Origin: Limnochorda sp. LNt
GTDB taxonomy: Bacteria > Bacillota > Limnochordia > Limnochordales > Geochordaceae
DNA: 64,000 bases
Direction of reading: 5' to 3'
Assembly: GCF_035593265.1 (NCBI RefSeq)
Contig: NZ_CP141614.1
Coordinates: forward strand, 2,852,001-2,916,000
A model generated the notes under the pieces. The model saw only the letters and a program-made list of their open reading frames with translations. It did no database searches and had not been told where the DNA came from. Below, in pieces: positions 8,817 to 15,763 of this stretch; within the stretch, counting starts at the first letter, position 1; the number at the start of each line of letters is the position of its first letter. Position numbers and translations under genes: made by a program.

Positions 8817-9779
8817 TTGGGGCAGCTCCTGGTGATGGCCCTGGTGGGCCTCGTGGCACAGCTCGTCGACGGATCGACGGGCATGGCGTACGGCGTCACG
8901 TCCGCCAGCCTGCTGATGATGGCCGGGCTGGCACCGGCCATGGCGTCGGCCTCCGTGCACACCGCAGAGCTGGTCACCACCGCGCTGTCGGGACTGGCCC
9001 ATCGCCGTCACGGCAACGTCCACTGGCCTCTGGTGGCCGCCATCGCCTTGCCGGGTGCGGTAGGCGCCTTCGTCGGCGCGGCCTTCCTCTCCCGGCTGCC
9101 CGGGCACGTCGCGCGGCCGTACGTGGCCTCCTTCCTCTTCGGGCTCGGCGCCTGGATCCTGATCCGCTACGTGCGCCAGGGGCGACGGCCGACGGCCGCC
9201 CGGCAGTCCGCCGGCTACGCGAGGCCGGCACCCGTCACCGCGGCGAGTCGGCCCCGGCCCTGGCTGGCTCTCTTGGGCGCGCTGGCCGGGTTCGCGGATG
9301 CCATCGGAGGCGGCGGGTGGGGACCGCTGACCACGCCCGTCCTGATGGCCGGCCCCGGCGCGGACCCCCGCAAGGTGGTCGGCTCCGTCGACACGGCGGA
9401 GTTCCTGGTGGCGGCCGCTGCCACGGCCGGCTTCCTGGCCGCGGGCACCTCGCAAGCCGTCGAGCCGCTGTGGGTGCTCGCCCTGATGCTGGGTGGCGCG
9501 GTGGCCGCCCCGCTGGCCGCTCGTATCGTCAGTCGCGTACCCCCCCGCATCCTAGGGGTCGGGGTGGGAGGCATGGTGATGCTGACCAACGCCCCCGCGG
9601 TAGCGGAGCTCCTGGGCGCCGACACCCCCCTGCGCGCGGCGCTCTACGCCACCGTGACCCTCGCGTGGCTTCTGGCTGGTACCGCGGTCTGGGCCCGATC
9701 GCAGCGATGGCTGCCCCCACCTCGCGGCCGCTGGTACGAACGGGTCGAGGAGGTCGGCCCTCACCGCTCGGCCGGGTGA
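8817..9779 (+). CDS. TauE/SafE-family membrane exporter
   Basis: This is a polytopic inner-membrane protein of the TauE/SafE (sulfite exporter/anion permease) family with about eight membrane segments. Typical half-repeat motifs are visible: DGSTGMAYGVTSASLL near the N-terminus and GFADAIGGGGWGPLTTPVLM in the second half. The TTG at 8817 is chosen since GGAGG at 8804-8808 is 8 bases upstream; an in-frame GTG at 8808 overlaps that site. The substrate is not deducible; the family handles sulfite, sulfoacetate and other organosulfur or carboxylate anions. Monocistronic between two hairpin/operator regions. Confidence 0.9.
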   Translation: MGQLLVMALVGLVAQLVDGSTGMAYGVTSASLLMMAGLAPAMASASVHTAELVTTALSGLAHRRHGNVHWPLVAAIALPGAVGAFVGAAFLSRLPGHVARPYVASFLFGLGAWILIRYVRQGRRPTAARQSAGYARPAPVTAASRPRPWLALLGALAGFADAIGGGGWGPLTTPVLMAGPGADPRKVVGSVDTAEFLVAAAATAGFLAAGTSQAVEPLWVLALMLGGAVAAPLAARIVSRVPPRILGVGVGGMVMLTNAPAVAELLGADTPLRAALYATVTLAWLLAGTAVWARSQRWLPPPRGRWYERVEEVGPHRSAG

Positions 9780-9824
9780 TGCCGGCCTCCTCCCCTCCCC
9801 ATCCTCCCCGGCGCGCAGCTCCCC

Positions 9825-9854
9825 TTGCGCGCGCATGCACTGGTGCACTACTAT
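9825..9854 (+). promoter_or_regulatory. Promoter of the GntR-ABC operon
   Basis: A -35-like TTGCGC (9825-9830) and a -10-like TACTAT (9849-9854) are separated by 18 bases. The -10 lies inside the inverted repeat at 9843-9864, so repressor binding there would block RNA polymerase. Confidence 0.6.
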
Positions 9855-9864
9855 TCTAGTGCAC
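9843..9864. promoter_or_regulatory. Operator for the YtrA-type GntR repressor
   Basis: GTGCACTA, six spacer bases, then TAGTGCAC form a perfect 8-bp inverted repeat immediately upstream of the GntR gene. YtrA-subfamily regulators bind comparable dyads and repress their own ABC operon. Assignment to this regulator is inference from position and symmetry. Confidence 0.7.
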
Positions 9865-9923
9865 TCGTGCGCTAGGCTGTTGGGCGAGCGGGATGCCGCC
9901 CGGCCACGAGAGGAGGGAGGGCC

Positions 9924-10340
9924 ATCGCCTCGGAGACCGGGGGGTGGCGGGTCGACTTCGATTCGCCCCGGCCCATCTACCTGCAGATCGTCGACGAGGT
10001 CAAGCGAGCCGTGGCCCGCCAGGCGCTGCGTCCGGGGGACCGGATCCCGTCCCAGCGCGACCTGGCCCAGACGCTGCGCGTCAACCCCAACACGGTTCAG
10101 CGGGCCTTTCGGGAGATGGAGGCATTGGGACTGGTGGAGACGGTGAGAGGAGAGGGCACCTTCGTTCGAAACGACCCGCGCCTGCTGCAGATGCTTCGCA
10201 CCGAGATGGCCCGGGCGGCAGTGCGCGACTTCGTGCGCGAGGTGCGGGCCCTGGGCATGGATGAGGAGGAAGTCGTCGCCCTGGTGCGGGCCGCCTTCCG
10301 CGGAGAGGAGATGACGGCGTGGCCCAGCGATCCCGTTTGA
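9924..10340 (+). CDS. GntR (YtrA-subfamily) transcriptional repressor, apparent ATC start
   Basis: The winged-helix domain is complete from PIYLQIVDEVKRAVARQ through PGDRIPSQRDLAQTLRVNPN to GLVETVRGEGTFV. A short helical tail follows, as in the YtrA subfamily, which controls ABC transporters. The only in-frame ATG/GTG/TTG is GTG at 10011, which would delete the first helix. Upstream, the frame is open to a TAG at 9873, and the best-placed start is ATC at 9924, 7 bases after AGGAGG (9911-9916). Its 3' end overlaps the ABC ATPase gene by 22 bases. It probably represses the operon through the dyad at 9843-9864. Confidence 0.88.
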   Translation: MASETGGWRVDFDSPRPIYLQIVDEVKRAVARQALRPGDRIPSQRDLAQTLRVNPNTVQRAFREMEALGLVETVRGEGTFVRNDPRLLQMLRTEMARAAVRDFVREVRALGMDEEEVVALVRAAFRGEEMTAWPSDPV

Positions 10341-11086
10341 GCGAGACGGGCCCATCCGCGTCGGAGCCGCCGGCGACGGGCGGGGCATGGCTGGTCGAGA
10401 CGCGCCAGGTGGTCAAGCGCTACGGCCGTCTCGAGGCCGTGCGGGGCGTCTCGATGCGGCTGGTCCCCGGCCAGATCGTCGGCCTGCTCGGCCCCAACGG
10501 CAGCGGCAAGTCGACCCTGCTCAAGCTCATCGCCGGCCTGCTGCGCCCGGACGCGGGCGAGGTGCGGGTCATGGGCCGGCAGCCGGGTGTGCAGACCAAG
10601 GCGTGGGTGGCCTTCCAGCCGGAGATCGACCACCTCTACGCCTGGATGCCGGTGCGGCGGGTCATGGATCTGGCTGCCGCCGTCGTGCCCGATTGGGACG
10701 AGGGGCGCGCCCGTGAGCTGCTGCGGCTGCTGCACCTGGAGGAGCACCGGCAGACGCCGGTTAAGGCCCTCTCGCGGGGCATGCGGGTGCGGCTCAAGCT
10801 GGCCGTCACCATGGCCCGCACGGCGCCCGTCGTGCTGCTGGACGAGCCGCTGTCGGGCATCGATCCCCCCTCTCGCTCCCGCATCATCCGGGCCCTCATC
10901 GAGCAGTTCCGCACCGGAGAGCAGGTGGTGGTGCTGGCCACCCACGAGGTGGCCGAGACCGAGGGGATCTTCGACCGCGTCATCTTCCTGGATCACGGGC
11001 AGATCCGGCTCGATGACGACGCCCAGGCTCTCCGGGAGCGCTTCGGTCGGTCCATCCAGGCGATCATGGAAGAGGTGTACGCATGA
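10319..11086 (+). CDS. ABC transporter ATP-binding protein (YtrB-like)
   Basis: This is the ATPase subunit of an ABC exporter-type system. Walker A is GPNGSGKST, the signature is a degenerate LSRGMRVRLKL instead of LSGGQ, Walker B plus catalytic glutamate is VVLLDEPLSGID, and the switch histidine is in ATHEV. The GTG start overlaps the end of the GntR gene, and the gene overlaps the permease start by four bases, so the three are coupled. YtrA-controlled ABC systems are usually linked to cell-envelope stress or antibiotic response. No substrate can be read from the sequence. Confidence 0.93.
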   Translation: MAQRSRLSETGPSASEPPATGGAWLVETRQVVKRYGRLEAVRGVSMRLVPGQIVGLLGPNGSGKSTLLKLIAGLLRPDAGEVRVMGRQPGVQTKAWVAFQPEIDHLYAWMPVRRVMDLAAAVVPDWDEGRARELLRLLHLEEHRQTPVKALSRGMRVRLKLAVTMARTAPVVLLDEPLSGIDPPSRSRIIRALIEQFRTGEQVVVLATHEVAETEGIFDRVIFLDHGQIRLDDDAQALRERFGRSIQAIMEEVYA

Positions 11087-11913
11087 GCACTTCCGTGCGG
11101 GACAGCGCACGCACCCGGTCTGGCCGGGCGTCCTGGCCGCAGGCGTTCGGACGGCTCTACCGCAAGGACCTGGAGATGATGCAGTTTTCCGTGGTGCTGC
11201 TGGGGCTGCTCATCGTCGCCTGGGAGATCTTCTTGCTGACCCGGCTCCCGGTGTGGCCGCCCGGAGTGCCGCTCGCGCTGTCGGTGTTGCCGCTGACGGT
11301 CCTGCCGGTCTGGCTGATCTGGGACGCCGTCCAGTCCTACCGGGCCGAGTGGCAGACGGGCACCGTCTTCTTCTTGCTGGCAGCCCCCGTGCCGGGATGG
11401 GTCATCGCCGCGGCCAAGCTGGTGGCCCTCATGACCGGCTTTACGGCGCTGGCCCTGCTGACGGCGGGCGGCGGCCTGGCCATCCTGGCCACCGGGCGAG
11501 GCCTGCCGCCAGCGGCCGCCGACCTCTGGCAGGAGGTGCCCCAGCAGTCGCTGGTATGGATGGCGTCCGTCGGCGCCCTGATCTACTGGCTGTGCGGGCT
11601 CGGGACCGCCGTGGTCTTCCAGGCGGCCTCCGCTGCCAGCCACCTCGCCTTCCGGTGGCGCTTCCCGGCACTGGTAGCGGCCCTGGTGGTCGCGTGGTGG
11701 CTGCTCTGGAGGCTGGGCGGCGTCGGACACTACCTGCTGGGATGGCTGCCCGACCTGCCGGTGCCGGTGCTGCAAGTCGGGCCCGACGGTGCTCGGGTCA
11801 TCACGGATGCCATCTTCCTCGACAGCGGCCCGATCGTGGGCTGGCTCGCGGGGCTCGTACTGCTCTTCGGGGTGACCGGCTGGCTGCTCCAACACGTGCT
11901 GGAGGTGGCATGA
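11083..11913 (+). CDS. ABC transporter permease of the GntR-regulated operon
   Basis: This integral membrane protein has six or so hydrophobic segments (for example FSVVLLGLLIVAWEIFLL, then VPLALSVLPLTVLPVWLI and AALVVAWWLLWRL). Its ATG overlaps the end of the ATPase gene. Only one permease gene is present, so it probably forms a homodimer with two ATPases. It is not clearly assignable to a named permease Pfam family by eye. Confidence 0.85.
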   Translation: MSTSVRDSARTRSGRASWPQAFGRLYRKDLEMMQFSVVLLGLLIVAWEIFLLTRLPVWPPGVPLALSVLPLTVLPVWLIWDAVQSYRAEWQTGTVFFLLAAPVPGWVIAAAKLVALMTGFTALALLTAGGGLAILATGRGLPPAAADLWQEVPQQSLVWMASVGALIYWLCGLGTAVVFQAASAASHLAFRWRFPALVAALVVAWWLLWRLGGVGHYLLGWLPDLPVPVLQVGPDGARVITDAIFLDSGPIVGWLAGLVLLFGVTGWLLQHVLEVA

Positions 11914-11920
11914 CGACGCC

Positions 11921-13018
11921 ATGAACCCGCGTCGCATCGGAGCATGGGCGCTGGCGGGCTTGCTGGCGGTCGCGCTCTTGGTCGACCGCCTGCCCGCCGG
12001 CTGGGGATACGAGGGCCTGGTGACGGTCCGGGGGGAGCCGGCCGCCCGGTTGGGCCCGGCGACGTGGCGAGACGTCGAGGGGTTGCCCTCGGCCAGCTTC
12101 GACGGCACGCTGAGCGCCCGGCTGGCCCGCGGGGGCCGGCTCGTCGTCCGCAACGCCTTTGGCGACGTCCGCCTGCGTGGGGAGCCGACAGCCGTCGGCC
12201 AGGATCCCGACACGGCGACCACGGGGACCGTCTCGGTGCGGTACCGGGTGACGGTCTACGCCGCGACGCAGCAGGCGGCCGAGACCTACCTGTCGCAGGT
12301 GCGCGTCGAGCTGCGCCCTGACGGCGGAGAACAGGGCGACCTGGTCCTGAGCACCATCCGGCCCGCTGAGCCCGCCGAGGTTCGGAGGGTGGAGGTGGAC
12401 ATCGACGGGGCCCTGCCGTCGTGGGCCCGGCTAGACGTGCAAGGCGCTTTCGGCGTCGTCGACGTCCAGGGGCTCGACGGCCCGTCTCGGGTCGACAACC
12501 GGTACGGACGCACGACGCTCGGGCAGCTGCGCGGGGACTGGCACGTGCAGGCAGCGTACGGCACCGTCGAGGTGACGGGCGTCGCCGGCTCCCTGCAGGT
12601 GACGGGCGACTTCGGCAGCAGCGACGTCCGCGAGGTCGAGGGCGACGTGACCCTCCAGGGCCGTTACCGGGGCCACGCCGTGAGCGGGGTGGGAGGTGAC
12701 GTGGCGATCGAGGCGGCCTTCGGGGACGTGCGCGTCGATGGCTTCCGCCGCAACGTGCAGGTCGACTCGCACTACGCGAATGTGACGCTGCGGGCGGCGC
12801 CGCCCCTCGACCACCGCTTCGACGTGGAGGCGCGCTTCGGCAACGTGGCCACGCGGATCCCGGGGCTCGCGCAGGCGGGCACGCGGACGTCCGAGGGGCC
12901 GACTCAGCGATGGACCGCCGTGATCGGCCAGGGACGCTACCGGGTGGAGGTGCGCTCGGAGTTCGGCGGCGTCGAGATCGGCGTGGCCGACGGCGCGCCG
13001 GGCGGGACCGTCCGTTGA
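11921..13018 (+). CDS. DUF4097-type repeat beta-helix protein, membrane-anchored
   Basis: An N-terminal membrane segment (GAWALAGLLAVALLVD) is followed by an extracytoplasmic region of repeated short strands with the spacing of the putative adhesin family DUF4097. Repeats include AFGVVDVQGLDGPSRVDNRY, YGTVEVTGVAGSLQVTGDFG and AFGDVRVDGFRRNVQVDSHY, at about 20-residue periodicity from residue 160 to 300. It starts 8 bases after the permease stop, so it belongs to the GntR-ABC operon. The fold implies a surface or cargo-interacting component of the ABC system; function unproven. Confidence 0.8.
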   Translation: MNPRRIGAWALAGLLAVALLVDRLPAGWGYEGLVTVRGEPAARLGPATWRDVEGLPSASFDGTLSARLARGGRLVVRNAFGDVRLRGEPTAVGQDPDTATTGTVSVRYRVTVYAATQQAAETYLSQVRVELRPDGGEQGDLVLSTIRPAEPAEVRRVEVDIDGALPSWARLDVQGAFGVVDVQGLDGPSRVDNRYGRTTLGQLRGDWHVQAAYGTVEVTGVAGSLQVTGDFGSSDVREVEGDVTLQGRYRGHAVSGVGGDVAIEAAFGDVRVDGFRRNVQVDSHYANVTLRAAPPLDHRFDVEARFGNVATRIPGLAQAGTRTSEGPTQRWTAVIGQGRYRVEVRSEFGGVEIGVADGAPGGTVR

Positions 13019-13027
13019 GCTCCATCG

Positions 13028-13058
13028 GGGGGCGTGGCGTGGCAACGCCCACGCCCCC
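13028..13058. terminator. Bidirectional hairpin between convergent genes
   Basis: GGGGGCGTGG (13028-13037) pairs perfectly with CCACGCCCCC (13049-13058) across an 11-base loop. It lies between the stop of the DUF4097 gene and the stop of the convergent peroxiredoxin, as expected for a shared terminator. There is no long U-tract. Confidence 0.65.
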
Positions 13059-13078
13059 ACGTCGCCCCCTGGCGTCGC

Positions 13079-13759
13079 TCAGGCTTTGCGCAGGCAGAGA
13101 TACCAGTCCTTGCATTCGTACCCCGCTTGCTCGACCCGCTCGAGGCGCGCCTGGAGGTCGGCCTGCGTCTGGGGCGGGGGCAGGATGACCGGCTCGCCGG
13201 GGTGCCAGTCGGCAGGCGTGGCCACCTTCTCCCGATCCACGGTCTGCAGCGAGTCGATGATCCGTAGGACCTCGTCGATGTTGCGGCCCGTCGACATGGG
13301 GTAGTAGAGGATGGCGCGCACCACCTGGCGGTCGTCGATGATGAACAGGGCCCGCACCGTCGACGTGGTGCCCTCCTTGGGGTGGATCATGCCGTAGCGG
13401 CGGGCGACCGTCATGTCCAGGTCGGCGATGATCGGGAAGGGCACCTTGACCCCGAAGCGCTCCTCGATGTTGCGCAGCCAGGCCAGGTGGGAGTAGACGC
13501 TGTCGATGCTGAGGCCCACCAGCTGCACGTTTCGCCTGGCGAACTCCTCCGCCCGCCGGGCGAAGGCGACGAACTCGGTGGTACAGACCGGCGTGAAGTC
13601 GGCCGGGTGCGAGAAGAGCACCACCCACTTGCCGGCGAGGTCGCTGAGCTTGAGCATCCCCTGAGTGGTCTTGGCCTCGAACGGCGGTGCCGGATCGCCG
13701 ATGCGCGGCAGAGCGGGCGCCTCCGTCTCGGCCTGTGCGGTCTCGAGCAGCACGTCCAT
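13079..13759 (-). CDS. Peroxiredoxin of the Prx6/archaeal thioredoxin-peroxidase type
   Basis: This cytosolic enzyme reduces hydrogen peroxide and alkyl hydroperoxides. The peroxidatic cysteine C59 lies in HPADFTPVCTTEF, and the long C-terminal arm of the Prx6 group is present (TPADWHPGEPVILPP). Two extra cysteines at the extreme C-terminus, C216 and C222 in CKDWYLC, have the same spacing as in archaeal hexadecameric thioredoxin peroxidases, where one acts as resolving cysteine. The ATG at 13759 has AAGGGGG upstream; the frame extends further but without a ribosome site. Monocistronic. Confidence 0.93.
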   Translation of the reverse strand: MDVLLETAQAETEAPALPRIGDPAPPFEAKTTQGMLKLSDLAGKWVVLFSHPADFTPVCTTEFVAFARRAEEFARRNVQLVGLSIDSVYSHLAWLRNIEERFGVKVPFPIIADLDMTVARRYGMIHPKEGTTSTVRALFIIDDRQVVRAILYYPMSTGRNIDEVLRIIDSLQTVDREKVATPADWHPGEPVILPPPQTQADLQARLERVEQAGYECKDWYLCLRKA

Positions 13760-13912
13760 CCGCGGTCGTCCCCCTTGTCCCCGAGGAGCCCGGCCGGCTC
13801 GACAAAAGGGTGAAGTGCCGGATACCGGCTCCTTGTAGAGAGTGGCTATGGCTAGTATTGCCGACGCTGCGGCTCCGCTGGCAGAGGCATCCGTCCAGTC
13901 GAAACGTCCCAA

Positions 13913-13941
13913 CTGGCCAGTGTCCTGCTCCGTGCTATACT
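13913..13941 (+). promoter_or_regulatory. Promoter for the ABC-F gene (extended -10)
   Basis: TATACT at 13936-13941 is preceded by a weak -35 (CTGGCC, 13913-13918) with 17-base spacing. The string TGCTATACTG recurs upstream of the MFS gene near 49520. Transcription would start near 13948, giving a leader of about 105 bases. Confidence 0.6.
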
Positions 13942-13955
13942 GGAGTCTGGTTACC

Positions 13956-13970
13956 CCTCGGCACCCGAGG
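13956..13970 (+). promoter_or_regulatory. Leader hairpin 1 upstream of the ABC-F gene
   Basis: CCTCGG (13956-13961) pairs with CCGAGG (13965-13970) across a three-base loop, immediately after the predicted transcription start. Confidence 0.45.
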
Positions 13971-13995
13971 AATCGACGCGAGAGGTGTGCGTCCG

Positions 13996-14016
13996 ATGCG
14001 CGAGCTCACCCGCTGA
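13996..14016 (+). CDS. Candidate leader peptide MRELTR before the ABC-F gene
   Basis: A six-codon frame (ATG 13996, TGA 14014-14016) is preceded by AGAGGTG at 8-base spacing. It lies in the 5' leader of an ABC-F gene; such genes are commonly controlled by ribosome-stalling leader peptides. Downstream, GCGAC/GTCGC (14022-14035) can form a hairpin just before the ABC-F ribosome site. Function is inference from layout only. Confidence 0.4.
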   Translation: MRELTR

Positions 14017-14054
14017 CCGGTGCGACATCCGTCGCCGAGGAAGGGTGAGCATGC

Positions 14055-15698
14055 GTGTTGGTCCGCGTCGAGCGGGTCTCCTTCGGCTTCGCCGGCGAGC
14101 CGTTGTTGAGCGACGTCTCCTTCACCGTCCACCGGGGGGATCGCATCGGCCTCGTCGGGCTCAACGGGTGCGGCAAGACCACGCTGCTCCAGATCATGGC
14201 CGGGCGCCTGCGCCCCCAGCAGGGTGAGGTCTCGGTCGCCCGGGGCGTGCGGGTGGCCTACGTGGGCCCCGAGCGTGAGCCGCCGCGAGGCGACCTGCCG
14301 CTGGGCGACTATCTCCTGGGGCCCCTCGAGCACCTCGTCGAGATGGAGCGCGATCTCCAGCGCCTCGCAGAGGAGCTGGCCCATGCACCACCGGAGCGGC
14401 GCGCCGCCCTGCTCGAGGCCTACGGAGAGCTGGCGTCGGTTTTCGAGCAGCGAGGCGGCTACGAGCTGGCGGCACGGGTGGCGGCGGTGGCCGAGGGGAT
14501 GGGGCTGGCCCATGCCCTGGAGCGGCCCCTGGCGTCGCTGTCCGCCGGCGAGCAGGCGCGGGCGGCGCTGGGGCGGGCCCTGCTGGACGAGGCCGACCTC
14601 CTGCTGCTGGACGAGCCCACTAACCACCTTGACCTGCCGGGGCGGATCTGGCTAGAGCGCTACCTCGCGACCACGGCTCGCACCTGCGTCCTCGTCTCCC
14701 ACGACCGTGCCTTCCTGGACGCCTGTGTCACCCGCATCCTCCACCTGGACCGCGGGCACGTGCGGGAATACGCGGGCAACTACGCGGCCTTCGAGGCGCA
14801 GCGGGCGGTGGAGCGCAAGACGGCGTGGGCCACCTACGAGCAGCGGGCCCGGGCCGTCCGACGCCTGGAGGCCCAGGCCCGGCGCTACCGTCAGTGGGCG
14901 CACGAGGTGGAGGCCACCAAGCTCGGGCAGGGGCCCGTCGACCGCGGCTACATCGGCCACAAGGCCGCCCGGATGATGAGACGAGCCCTGAGCGCCGAGA
15001 GGCGGCTACTGGAGAAGGCCGAGCAGATGAAGACGGCCAAGCCCTTCGAGCGGGACCCGGTGCGAATCCGGCCGCCCGACGCCGTTGTGCGCAGCGACCG
15101 GGTCCTGGTCCTCGAGTCGGTGGGCCTGGTCGTGGGGGGACGCACCCTGTTCGATGGAGTGTCCCTGGAGCTGGAGCCCGGCGAGCGGCTGGCCATCCTG
15201 GGGCCCAACGGGTGCGGCAAGACCTCGCTGCTCCGGGTCATCCTTGGGGAACTCGCGCCCTGGTCCGGACGGGTCTGGCTGAGCCCCTCGGCCCGCGTCG
15301 GCTACTTCGACCAGCAGCACCGGCAGCTCGACTGGGATCGCCCGGCGCTCGAGCAGCTCCTGGAGGGCGGTCACGACGAGACCCGGGTGCGCACGGTGCT
15401 GGGGCGCCTGCGGGTGCAGAGGGAGACGCCGCTGCGGCCCGTCGGCAGCCTCAGCTCCGGGGAGCGCGCCAAGGTGCTGCTGGGGCGCCTGCTGCTGGGA
15501 GGGTGCAACGTCATGGTGCTCGACGAGCCCACCAACCACCTGGACATCGAGACGCAGGACGTTCTCATCGAGGCGCTGGCCGCCTACACAGGCACCCTGA
15601 TCTTCGTCACCCACGACCGCCACCTGGTCCGGGCCCTGGCCACCCGCACGCTGGAACTGGCAGGATCGGTCGGCCGTCCGAACGAAGCCACAAGGTGA
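14055..15698 (+). CDS. ABC-F ATPase, probable ribosome-protection type
   Basis: Two ABC ATPase domains occur in one soluble chain without membrane segments. Domain 1 has GLNGCGKTTL, LSAGEQARAAL and LLLDEPTNHLDL; domain 2 has GPNGCGKTSL, LSSGERAKVLL and MVLDEPTNHLDI. The interdomain linker contains RGYIGHKAARMMRRALSAER, a pattern typical of antibiotic-resistance ABC-F proteins such as Vga, Lsa and VmlR, which enter the ribosomal E site and displace drugs from the peptidyl-transferase centre. Start is GTG 14055. The leader at 13942-14054 suggests inducible expression. Drug specificity cannot be read from sequence; a housekeeping translation-factor role is the alternative. Confidence 0.88.
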   Translation: MLVRVERVSFGFAGEPLLSDVSFTVHRGDRIGLVGLNGCGKTTLLQIMAGRLRPQQGEVSVARGVRVAYVGPEREPPRGDLPLGDYLLGPLEHLVEMERDLQRLAEELAHAPPERRAALLEAYGELASVFEQRGGYELAARVAAVAEGMGLAHALERPLASLSAGEQARAALGRALLDEADLLLLDEPTNHLDLPGRIWLERYLATTARTCVLVSHDRAFLDACVTRILHLDRGHVREYAGNYAAFEAQRAVERKTAWATYEQRARAVRRLEAQARRYRQWAHEVEATKLGQGPVDRGYIGHKAARMMRRALSAERRLLEKAEQMKTAKPFERDPVRIRPPDAVVRSDRVLVLESVGLVVGGRTLFDGVSLELEPGERLAILGPNGCGKTSLLRVILGELAPWSGRVWLSPSARVGYFDQQHRQLDWDRPALEQLLEGGHDETRVRTVLGRLRVQRETPLRPVGSLSSGERAKVLLGRLLLGGCNVMVLDEPTNHLDIETQDVLIEALAAYTGTLIFVTHDRHLVRALATRTLELAGSVGRPNEATR

Positions 15699-15763
15699 GG
15701 CCACATCGACGGCCTTGGCAGCCGGCGCCGCCTGGATGGGTCGAAAGGGGAGCCGAAACGGTC

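Noticed and set aside
14825-15763. The flavoprotein frame being open back into the ABC-F gene, suggesting a giant fusion
   Set aside because: Upstream of 15764 the translation is low-complexity shadow of ABC-F; GTG 15764 has a proper ribosome site.
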